Of a DNA stretch of 64,000 bases, positions 53,915 to 61,316 are shown piece after piece (the stretch's first letter is position 1; each line of letters starts with the position of its first letter). The notes below the pieces were generated by a model. That model was not told where the DNA came from. It saw nothing but the letters and a program-made list of their open reading frames with translations, and made no database searches. Position numbers and translations under genes: made by a program. The stretch is taken from positions 62,001 to 126,000 of the forward strand of contig NZ_BDBE01000038.1 of NCBI RefSeq assembly GCF_001612825.1, read 5' to 3'. The stretch comes from Nocardia caishijiensis NBRC 108228. Lineage in GTDB: Bacteria > Actinomycetota > Actinomycetes > Mycobacteriales > Mycobacteriaceae.

Positions 53915-54916
53915 TCAGGCGCTGAGGGGGGCGGCGGTGACGCCGTAGCCGAGGTTGGTGAGGACCTCGCTGGTGGCCTTGGCGAAGTTGAGGGTGATGA
54001 AGTGGAGGCAGGGAGCGTCTTCGTCGATGAGCCGCTGGGCCATTTCGGTGGCGATCTGGATGCCCTCGGCGCGGACGGCGGCGCGGTCTTCCTCCGGACC
54101 GGTGCCCGCGGCACGGGTGAGCCGGGCGACGATGTCGGCGGGCACCGGGCGGCCGGACAGTTCCTCGGCGCGGGCGACGGTGCGCAGGGAGGTGATGGGC
54201 ATCAGTTCCGGGATGATCGGCTTGGCGCCCTCGACAGGGTCCATCGCGATCACGCGGTCGCGCAGCCGCAGGTAGTGCTCCACGTCGAAGAACATCTGGG
54301 TGATCGAATACTCCGCGCCCGCACGCAGTTTCGCGCACAGGTGGCGGGTGTCGTGGTCCAGGTCGGGTGAGCGGTGGTGGCCCTGCGGGAAGGACGCGAC
54401 GCCGACGTGGAAGTCGCCGAGGTCGCGCACGATGCGCACGAGTTCCTCGGCGTACTCGACACCCTCGGGGTGCTTGCGCCACTCGCCGAGCGGGTCGCCG
54501 GGCGGGTCGCCGCGCAGCACGAGGACGTTGCAGATGCCGGAGTCGGCGTAGGAGCCGACCAGCGAGCGCAGTTCGGCGATGCTGTGGCCGACGGCGGTCA
54601 GGTGGGCGACCGGCAGCAGGGTGGTCTCCTGCGCCAGCGCGCCGGTGATGCGGACGGTGCGGTCACGGGTGGAGCCACCCGCGCCGTAGGTCATCGACAC
54701 GAAGGCGGGGTGCATGCGTTCGAACTCGCGCACCGCGCGCCACAGCCTGGCCTCTCCGGCGGCGTCGCGGGGCGGGTTGAACTCGACCGAGAACGGCACG
54801 CCCGTCCCCGCATGGGTGCGCAGACTCCGCACCACCGAGGGCGTGTTCGAGACGATCGACTGCTGTTTGGCGGGCCGATCGGGGGTCGAACGTCCCCGTC
54901 CACTGTCGAAAGTCAC
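53915..54916 (-). CDS. metF: Methylenetetrahydrofolate reductase family protein
   Basis: This 333-residue TIM-barrel protein should reduce 5,10-methylene-THF to 5-methyl-THF for methionine synthesis. The catalytic Glu lies in FSVEFNPPRD. Other family features are FVSMTYGAGGSTRDRT, NVLVLRGDPPGD and ITQMFFDVEHYLRLRD. It corresponds to Rv2172c by context. The GTG start at 54916 is supported by a -10 hexamer 6 nt upstream (leaderless). Its proximity to a SAM-regulated operon is notable, though it is on the opposite strand and has no riboswitch. Confidence 0.9.
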   Translation of the reverse strand: MTFDSGRGRSTPDRPAKQQSIVSNTPSVVRSLRTHAGTGVPFSVEFNPPRDAAGEARLWRAVREFERMHPAFVSMTYGAGGSTRDRTVRITGALAQETTLLPVAHLTAVGHSIAELRSLVGSYADSGICNVLVLRGDPPGDPLGEWRKHPEGVEYAEELVRIVRDLGDFHVGVASFPQGHHRSPDLDHDTRHLCAKLRAGAEYSITQMFFDVEHYLRLRDRVIAMDPVEGAKPIIPELMPITSLRTVARAEELSGRPVPADIVARLTRAAGTGPEEDRAAVRAEGIQIATEMAQRLIDEDAPCLHFITLNFAKATSEVLTNLGYGVTAAPLSA

Positions 54917-55231
54917 CGGCTCAGTCTAGTGGGACGTCACGGGCCGACGGCGCCGACCGGGGATCTCCGATACCGGACAGCCCATACCCCCTCCGATCAC
55001 AACACCGCAGGCCCCGGTACCGGCCGAGTGGAAATCCCCTGTTCGGAGCGGAGAATGTCAAGGCGGATGGACAACCGGGCGCGGGAGCCTCGGCCCCGAG
55101 GAAACGCCGGGTGTGGGATCGGTCGCAGCGGCCGTGTGCGCCCGCCGACGCCGGACACGGCCCGCGTATCGTTCGAGACGACGCTGTGCACGCACCGCGA
55201 GGGTGCGTCATCCGAATCCTGACGCTCGCAT
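54917..55231. other. Divergent intergenic region between metF and crtE
   Basis: This 315-bp region contains the metF -10 element at its left edge. I see no other clear promoter, operator, hairpin or reading frame with a ribosome-binding site before the crtE start. Confidence 0.4.
54923..54928 (-). promoter_or_regulatory. -10 element of a leaderless metF transcript
   Basis: TAGACT on the minus strand lies exactly 6 nt before the GTG at 54916. Spacing matches leaderless transcripts and supports that start. No Shine-Dalgarno sequence is visible. Confidence 0.45.
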
Positions 55232-56386
55232 TTGGAGGCCGCCCTGTCCGCCGGAATCGGTACCCCGCTCGCCCGGCCCGCCGCCGACGTGTCGACCTCG
55301 GTCGACCTCGTGGCGCTCACGCCCGGCACACCGGCCTTCGTCGCGGTGGTCGAACAGGTGCTCACGGAGTTCTTCGCGACCCGACGCGAGATCGTCGAAC
55401 CGCTCGGTCCGGTGTTCGTCGACGCCGCCGAGGCCCTGGAACAGTTCGTGGTGCGCGGCGGCAAGCGCACCCGTCCCGGCTTCGCCTGGACGGGCTGGCT
55501 CGGTGCCGGTGGCGACCCGGCCGCACCCGAGGCGGCCTCGGTGCTCACCGCCTGCGCGGCGCTCGAGCTGGTGCAGGCCTGCGCGCTGGTGCACGACGAC
55601 ATCATCGACTCCTCCCGCACCCGGCGCGGGTTCCCGACCGTGCACATCGACTTCACCGACCGCCACCGCGCCTCCGGTTGGTCCGGCGACGGCGAGGCGT
55701 ACGGTTGCGCCGTCGCCATTCTGATCGGTGACCTGGCGCTGGCCTGGGCCGACGACCTGGTGCACGCGGCCGGGCTCGACACCGCCGCCTTCGCCCGGTT
55801 CGCCCCGGTGTGGGCTCGGATGCGCACCGAGGTGCTCGGTGGGCAACTGCTCGACATCAACGGCGAGGCCGGTGGCGACGAGTCGGTGGCGGCCGCGCTG
55901 CGGATCAACCGCTACAAGACCGCCGCCTACACCATCGAGCGGCCGCTACACCTCGGAGCCGCGCTGGCGGGCGCCGACGACGCCCTCGTCGCGGCGCTGC
56001 GCACCTACGGAACCGATGTCGGCATCGCGTTCCAGCTGCGCGACGACCTGCTCGGGGTGTTCGGCGATCCGGCCGTCACCGGCAAACCCTCGGGCGACGA
56101 TCTGCGCGAAGGCAAGCGCACCGTGCTCATCGCGGAGGCGCTGCGGCGCGCCGACGCGGAGTCGGCCGCGCTGATCCGCGCCGGGCTCGGCACCGACCTC
56201 GACGACGCCGCCGTCGACCGGTTGCGCGCGGTGCTGGTCGACGTGGGTGCCGTCGACGACGTGGAGCGCCGCATCACCGAACTCACCGAGACGGGCCTGG
56301 CCGCGATCGCGCACAGTACCGCCACCCCCGCCGCCAAGCACCTGCTGCACGACATGGCGCTGGCCGCCACTCGCCGCACCGCCTGA
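55232..56386 (+). CDS. crtE: Geranylgeranyl-type polyprenyl diphosphate synthase (CrtE/IdsA2)
   Basis: This ~384-residue trans-prenyltransferase builds a C20 or similar isoprenoid diphosphate. The first Asp-rich region is LVHDDIIDSSRTRRG, the second FQLRDDLLGVFGDP, and GGKRTRP binds isopentenyl diphosphate. It corresponds to Rv2173 (idsA2) by context and begins a carotenoid operon. The annotated TTG start at 55232 overlaps a GGAGG at 55234-55238; an in-frame CTG at 55244, 5 nt after that GGAGG, may be the real start. Confidence 0.9.
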   Translation: MEAALSAGIGTPLARPAADVSTSVDLVALTPGTPAFVAVVEQVLTEFFATRREIVEPLGPVFVDAAEALEQFVVRGGKRTRPGFAWTGWLGAGGDPAAPEAASVLTACAALELVQACALVHDDIIDSSRTRRGFPTVHIDFTDRHRASGWSGDGEAYGCAVAILIGDLALAWADDLVHAAGLDTAAFARFAPVWARMRTEVLGGQLLDINGEAGGDESVAAALRINRYKTAAYTIERPLHLGAALAGADDALVAALRTYGTDVGIAFQLRDDLLGVFGDPAVTGKPSGDDLREGKRTVLIAEALRRADAESAALIRAGLGTDLDDAAVDRLRAVLVDVGAVDDVERRITELTETGLAAIAHSTATPAAKHLLHDMALAATRRTA

Positions 56387-56393
56387 GGACCTT

Positions 56394-57980
56394 GTGAAAA
56401 CTGTTGTGGGACAACCGAACCATGTCGTCGTCGTGGGGGCCGGGCTGGCCGGTCTCGGCGCCGCGCTCCACCTGCGGGGCGCCGGACTCGCGGTGACCGT
56501 CCTCGAGCGCGCCGACCATCCCGGCGGCCGGGTGGGCCGCTACCGCTTCGACGACTACGAGATCGACAGCGGCGCAACGGTTCTCACCCTGCCCGAGACC
56601 ATCGACGACGCGCTCGCGGCGGTCGGGCGGACCCGCGAGGATGTGGGGCTGCGCATCCACCGCCTGGCACCGGCCTATCACGCCCGCTTCGCCGACGGCA
56701 GCGACATCCGGGTCTACGACGACGCCGAGCAGATGGCCGAGGAGGTGACGCGCACCTGCGGCCCCGGCGAGGCCCGCGGGTACCGACGCCTGCGCGACTG
56801 GCTCGGACGGATGTACGAAGCCGAGTTCGACGAATTCATGAACGCCGATTTCGATTCGCCGCTCGACATGGTCCGCACACCGGCCGCCCGCTCCGCGCTG
56901 GCGCGGGTGGTGCGGCTCGGTGGGCTCGGCAAGCTCGGACCACGGGTGCGCTCCTACCTGCGCGACGAGCGACTGACCAGGCTGTTCACCTTCCAGGCGC
57001 TCTACGCGGGGACCGCGCCGGATCAGGCGTTGGCCGTCTACGGCGCCATCCCGCACATGGACACCTGCCTCGGCGTGTACTTCCCCGAGGGCGGGATGCG
57101 GGCCGTCACCACGGCGCTGGCCGAGGCGTTCACCACCGCCGGTGGGCACCTCGAACTCGGCACCGAGGTCGTCGGCATCGACTACGCGACGGGCAAGGGC
57201 ACCGCGTCGCCGGGCGCTCGGCACGCCGAAGCCGTCCGCACCGTGGACGGCCGGAGCATCGCCTGTGACGCCGTCGTCGTCACCGCCGACCTCGGCTCGA
57301 TCCGCCGTTTCGGGTTGCGCAACCGACGCGGGCTGCGGGCCTCGCCGTCGGCCGTCGTCGCGCACGGCACCGTGCCCGCCGAGGTCGCCGCGCGGTGGCC
57401 CGTGCAGGCCCATCACACGATCGAATTCGGGGCCGCGTGGGAGCAGACCTTCCGCGAGATCGCGGCGGGCAAGGGCCGGGGCACGCTGATGAGCGACCCC
57501 TCGCTGCTGCTCACCCGCCCCGCGCTCAGCGACCCCGGCCTGTTCGTCGACCGCGTCGACGGCCGCTGGGAGCCGCTCTCGCTGCTCGCGCCGTGCCCGA
57601 ACCTCACCTCGGCGCCGCTGGATTGGGACCGGATCGGCCCGGCCTACCTGCGTGAACTGTTCGCCACGCTCGAACAGCGCGGCTACACCGGCATCGGTAC
57701 CAACTTCCGCGTCGACCGGTTCGATACCCCGGCCACCTGGGCGAGCCAGGGCATGATCGCGGGCACACCGTTCTCGGTGGCGCACCTTTTCCGGCAGACC
57801 GGACCCTTGCGTCCACGGAACCTGCCAAGGGGCGTGGACAACGTCGTTCTCGCAGGTTGCGGCACCACTCCTGGGGTCGGTGTACCCACCACACTGCTGT
57901 CGGGCAAGTTGGCGGCGGCGCGAATCACCGGTAGCCGGGCGCACACCGGGGGCGACCACCGGGTTAGTGTTCGGAACTGA
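56394..57980 (+). CDS. crtI: Phytoene desaturase
   Basis: This 528-residue FAD enzyme converts phytoene to lycopene or related desaturated carotenes at the membrane. The N-terminal dinucleotide fold is VVVVGAGLAGLGAALHLRGA with the doublet HPGGRVGRY. The C-terminal motif reads NVVLAGCGTTPGVGVPTTLL, a form of the CrtI signature. GTG at 56394 has GAGGA upstream and lies 7 nt after the crtE stop; longer frames run through crtE. Product of crtB feeds this step. Confidence 0.9.
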   Translation: MKTVVGQPNHVVVVGAGLAGLGAALHLRGAGLAVTVLERADHPGGRVGRYRFDDYEIDSGATVLTLPETIDDALAAVGRTREDVGLRIHRLAPAYHARFADGSDIRVYDDAEQMAEEVTRTCGPGEARGYRRLRDWLGRMYEAEFDEFMNADFDSPLDMVRTPAARSALARVVRLGGLGKLGPRVRSYLRDERLTRLFTFQALYAGTAPDQALAVYGAIPHMDTCLGVYFPEGGMRAVTTALAEAFTTAGGHLELGTEVVGIDYATGKGTASPGARHAEAVRTVDGRSIACDAVVVTADLGSIRRFGLRNRRGLRASPSAVVAHGTVPAEVAARWPVQAHHTIEFGAAWEQTFREIAAGKGRGTLMSDPSLLLTRPALSDPGLFVDRVDGRWEPLSLLAPCPNLTSAPLDWDRIGPAYLRELFATLEQRGYTGIGTNFRVDRFDTPATWASQGMIAGTPFSVAHLFRQTGPLRPRNLPRGVDNVVLAGCGTTPGVGVPTTLLSGKLAAARITGSRAHTGGDHRVSVRN

Positions 57981-58050
57981 AGCCGTAAACTGGCGGCCGA
58001 CTTATCACTCGCGGTTGCGACCGCCGACCATCCGGGGGGACCGACCGAAG

Positions 58051-59742
58051 ATGCCGCCCCCCGAGACGACCGTAGGCCCCATGGACACCACGCGCACCCT
58101 CGAACCGCAGCGCCATCTGCCCGCCGGGACCGATCCCGGGGTGCGGACACGGCTGCGCACGGCGGGCGATTTCGTCCGCAGCCCGGAAGGCCACGCCGCC
58201 CTCATGGGCTTCGTGGGCGCCATCCTGATCACTTTCGGCGGTTTCGGTGCGGGCGCGGTCCGCAAGCGCGATCCGTTGCTCGAGGCGCTACACCTGTCCT
58301 GGTTGCGGTTCGGGCACGGCTACGCGTTGTCGACGATCATCATCTGGGCCGGTGTGCTGATGATGATCACGGCCTGGGTCCGACTCGGCCGCAACACGAT
58401 CGGCAAGGGTGAATCGACGGTCACCCTCAACGAACTACGGGCCATCGTCGGCATCTGGACCGCACCGCTGCTGTTCGCGGCGCCGATGTTCAGCCGCGAC
58501 GTCTATTCCTACCTCGCCCAGGGCGCGCTCCTGCGCGACGGGTTCGACCCCTATCAGGTGGGCCCGGTCGCCAATCCCGGCATCCTCCTGGACAACGTGA
58601 GCACGGTGTGGACCACCACCACCGCGCCCTACGGTCCGATGTTCCTGCTGATCGGACGCGCGATCACCTCGATCACCGGCGACAACGTGATCGCCGGAAC
58701 CATCGCCCTGCGCATCGTCATGCTGCCGGGGCTGGTGTTGATGATGTGGGCCGTGCCGTACCTGACCAAGCACCTGGGCGGTAAGCCGACGGTGGCGCTG
58801 TGGCTGGCGGTGCTCAACCCGCTGGTGCTGATCCACCTCATCGGTGGCGTGCACAACGAGATGCTGATGGTCGGGCTCATGTGCGCCGGTATCGCGCTGG
58901 TGCTCGAGCGTCATCACGTGGCGGGCATCGTCGTGGTCGCCATCGGCGTGGCGATCAAGGCCACCGCGGGCGTCGCGCTGCCCTTCCTGGTGTGGATCTG
59001 GATCCTGCACGAGAAGGAACGACGAGCGGCCGAACGCCGGGACCGCGCCGACTCCGATGCGGCGCTGTCGGAGGAACAGAAGCATCCCGACGCCGCTCGC
59101 CCGTCGGCGGACATGCCCCACCCACTGCTGGTGTTCGCCAAGATCGCCGGGATCGGCGTCGGTGTGTTCGCGGCGGTCTTCGGGGCGGCCTCGGTGATCG
59201 CGGGTGTCGGGTTCGGGTGGGTGACGGCCCTGCAGGGCTCCAACAAGATCATCCAGTGGCTGTCGCTTCCGACGCTGTTCGCCGAGTTGGTCGCCCTGGT
59301 GACCCCGCTCGACTTCGACTCGGTGCTGTGGCTGACCCGTAAGTTGTGCCAGGTGGCGCTGGTCCTGCTCCTGGTGGCGACCTGGTGGCGGTTCCGGCAC
59401 AGCGAGCGCGAGGCCGTGATGGGCATCGTCATCGCGTTCGTGGCGATCGTGGTGCTCTCCCCCGCCGCGCTGCCCTGGTACTACTCCTGGCCGTTGGCGC
59501 TGGCCGCGGCCTTCGCGCTCTCCACCCGCACCCTGATGTGGTTGGTCGGCATCTGCACCTGGCTGATGCTGGTGTTCCACCCGGACGGTTCGAACGGCCT
59601 CTACAGCATCGGGCACGTCGCCGTCGCGACGTTCGCCGCGGTCGTCGCCGCGGTGTCGCTGCGGCACGTCGACCCGCTGCATCTGCGGTCGGCGGGTTCG
59701 CGCGCGGTCGCTCAGCAGCACGCGCGCTCCCTGTCCGCATGA
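58051..59742 (+). CDS. mptA: Alpha-(1->6)-mannopyranosyltransferase MptA
   Basis: This 563-residue GT-C membrane enzyme extends the mannan backbone of lipomannan/lipoarabinomannan from polyprenyl-phosphomannose. The periplasmic catalytic loop is APMFSRDVYSYLAQGALLRD. About 11-13 membrane spans are visible, including LVLIHLIGGVHNEMLMVGL. A charged insert (about residues 325-360, RRAAERRDRADSDAALSEEQ and beyond) lies in a cytosolic loop. ATG 58051 or 58081 are both plausible. It matches Rv2174, which follows idsA2 in M. tuberculosis. Its stop overlaps the crtB start by 4 nt. Confidence 0.9.
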   Translation: MPPPETTVGPMDTTRTLEPQRHLPAGTDPGVRTRLRTAGDFVRSPEGHAALMGFVGAILITFGGFGAGAVRKRDPLLEALHLSWLRFGHGYALSTIIIWAGVLMMITAWVRLGRNTIGKGESTVTLNELRAIVGIWTAPLLFAAPMFSRDVYSYLAQGALLRDGFDPYQVGPVANPGILLDNVSTVWTTTTAPYGPMFLLIGRAITSITGDNVIAGTIALRIVMLPGLVLMMWAVPYLTKHLGGKPTVALWLAVLNPLVLIHLIGGVHNEMLMVGLMCAGIALVLERHHVAGIVVVAIGVAIKATAGVALPFLVWIWILHEKERRAAERRDRADSDAALSEEQKHPDAARPSADMPHPLLVFAKIAGIGVGVFAAVFGAASVIAGVGFGWVTALQGSNKIIQWLSLPTLFAELVALVTPLDFDSVLWLTRKLCQVALVLLLVATWWRFRHSEREAVMGIVIAFVAIVVLSPAALPWYYSWPLALAAAFALSTRTLMWLVGICTWLMLVFHPDGSNGLYSIGHVAVATFAAVVAAVSLRHVDPLHLRSAGSRAVAQQHARSLSA

Positions 59743-60812
59743 GCGGACCGGTCGTTCCCCGGAGATCCGAACTCGACGAGGCCTACGCGACCTGTCGCCG
59801 CATCGCCGCCGAACACGGCCGCACCTACTACCTCGCCACCGCCCTGCTGAGCCCGCGGCGACGCCGGGCCGTCCACGCGCTGTACGCGTTCGCGCGGATG
59901 GTGGACGACATCGTCGACCACGCCGACGACCCCGGGCGGGTCCTCGACCCCGTCGACCGCACAGCAGCACTCCCACCGAGCTTCGCCCCGACATCGGGGG
60001 CCGAGACACCGATGGCCGGGGACGCGGCGCGATACTCGACCGCGCGGGCAGCGTTCGGGCCCGCGGGCGACCACAGCACATCCCCCGCTCAGCACCTCGA
60101 TCTGGTCGAGAAGCAGCTTCGCCTGGCCATCGAGCAGGGCGATGTCGACACCACCGATCCGCGGCGTCGCCAGATCATCGCCGCGACGGCCGAGACCATC
60201 GCTCACTACCACATCGCGCACGCGCACATCTGGACGTTTCTCGACGCCATGCGCATGGATGTCCCCGGCACCACCGTCCACCGCACGCACTACGCGAGCA
60301 TGGCCGAACTGCGCGGCTACATGCGCGGGTCCGCGGCCGCCATCGGTCTACAGCTGCTGCCGGTACTCGGCACCGTGGTCCCGATCGAGGAGGCCGAGCC
60401 CGCGGCCGCCGCCCTCGGCGAGGCGTTCCAGGTCACCAACTTCCTGCGGGACGTCGCCGAAGACCTCGATCGCGGCCGCGTCTACCTACCGGCCGACGAA
60501 CTGGCCGCCTTCGACGTGGACGAGGCGCGGCTGCGGGCGTGCCGGGCCGCCGGGCGAACCGATCAGCCGACGCGGCGCGCCCTGGCGCATCTGATCGCCG
60601 TCAACCGCGACATCTACCGCCGCGCGCTCCCGGGCATCGACCTGCTGGCTCCCCGGGTCCGTCCCGCGATCCGGACCGCCGCGGTGCTCTACGCCGAGAT
60701 CCTGGATCGGATCGAAGCGGCGGATTTCCAGATCTTCGCCACCCGCGCCACCGTCCCGAACCACCGTCGGATCCTGGTGGCCGCCAAGGGTTTCGCCGTC
60801 CCACGCCGCTGA
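59739..60812 (+). CDS. crtB: Phytoene synthase
   Basis: This 357-residue squalene/phytoene synthase family enzyme condenses two GGPP to phytoene. The first Asp-rich motif is YAFARMVDDIVDHADD, and the second is FLRDVAEDLDRGRVYLP. A ~45-residue, low-complexity insertion sits at about residues 70-115 (LPPSFAPTSGAETPMAGDAA and around). ATG 59739 overlaps the mptA stop by 4 nt, so translation of crtB depends on mptA translation. Confidence 0.93.
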   Translation: MSGPVVPRRSELDEAYATCRRIAAEHGRTYYLATALLSPRRRRAVHALYAFARMVDDIVDHADDPGRVLDPVDRTAALPPSFAPTSGAETPMAGDAARYSTARAAFGPAGDHSTSPAQHLDLVEKQLRLAIEQGDVDTTDPRRRQIIAATAETIAHYHIAHAHIWTFLDAMRMDVPGTTVHRTHYASMAELRGYMRGSAAAIGLQLLPVLGTVVPIEEAEPAAAALGEAFQVTNFLRDVAEDLDRGRVYLPADELAAFDVDEARLRACRAAGRTDQPTRRALAHLIAVNRDIYRRALPGIDLLAPRVRPAIRTAAVLYAEILDRIEAADFQIFATRATVPNHRRILVAAKGFAVPRR

Positions 60813-60831
60813 TCGAGGGTCGGCGGAGAGC

Positions 60832-61200
60832 TCAGAAAGGCTCGGCGGCGGCGCGGCGGACGACCTCGCGGGCCAGCGGGCCGTGCAGGGCGTCGACCGG
60901 ACGGCCCGGCAGCGAGTCGTCCTCGGTGTAGATCCAGCGCAGGATGTCCTCGTCGCTGTACTTGCCGTCACGCATCACCGTGATCAGGCCGGGCAGCATG
61001 CGGACGATCTCGTCGTTGTCGTCGAAGAAGCGGGACGGAATGCCCGCGACACCGCCCCGGCGCACCGCGAGGAGCTGGTGATCGCGCAGCAGTTGATGCA
61101 CCGCGGTCACCGGGACACCGAGTATGTCGGCGGCCTCGGGCAGGGAGACGAGGGTTTCGGTGTCGGGCAGCACGTCGTCGCTGCAGGGGAAGGCACTCAC
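60832..61200 (-). CDS. Rv2175c-like winged-helix DNA-binding protein
   Basis: This 122-residue protein has an N-terminal winged-helix domain (LVSLPEAADILGVPVTAVHQ) and a C-terminal stretch VDALHGPLAREVVRRAAAE. Both match Rv2175c, a DNA-binding substrate of the PknL kinase in M. tuberculosis, whose N-terminal Thr is phosphorylated. The pair is divergent here as in M. tuberculosis. GTG at 61200 is supported by TACCGT 7 nt upstream (leaderless). The DNA target is unknown. Confidence 0.88.
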   Translation of the reverse strand: MSAFPCSDDVLPDTETLVSLPEAADILGVPVTAVHQLLRDHQLLAVRRGGVAGIPSRFFDDNDEIVRMLPGLITVMRDGKYSDEDILRWIYTEDDSLPGRPVDALHGPLAREVVRRAAAEPF

Positions 61201-61207
61201 CCATACA

Positions 61208-61213
61208 ACGGTA
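61208..61213 (-). promoter_or_regulatory. -10 element of the Rv2175c-like gene
   Basis: TACCGT (TANNNT form) on the minus strand lies exactly 7 nt before the GTG at 61200, indicating a leaderless transcript. No ribosome-binding site is visible for this start. Confidence 0.4.
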
Positions 61214-61316
61214 GTACGTGACGCGACGCATCCATCGGCTGGCATGCCGTCACACCCGGTTACCATCGTGGTGGCCGCACCACCGTGGCCAGTTCGTCGT
61301 ACGCCGGAGGACACCT

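Noticed and set aside
58435..60081. 548-residue minus-strand frame opposite mptA/crtB
   Set aside because: Shadow frame; mptA and crtB on the other strand have clear catalytic motifs.
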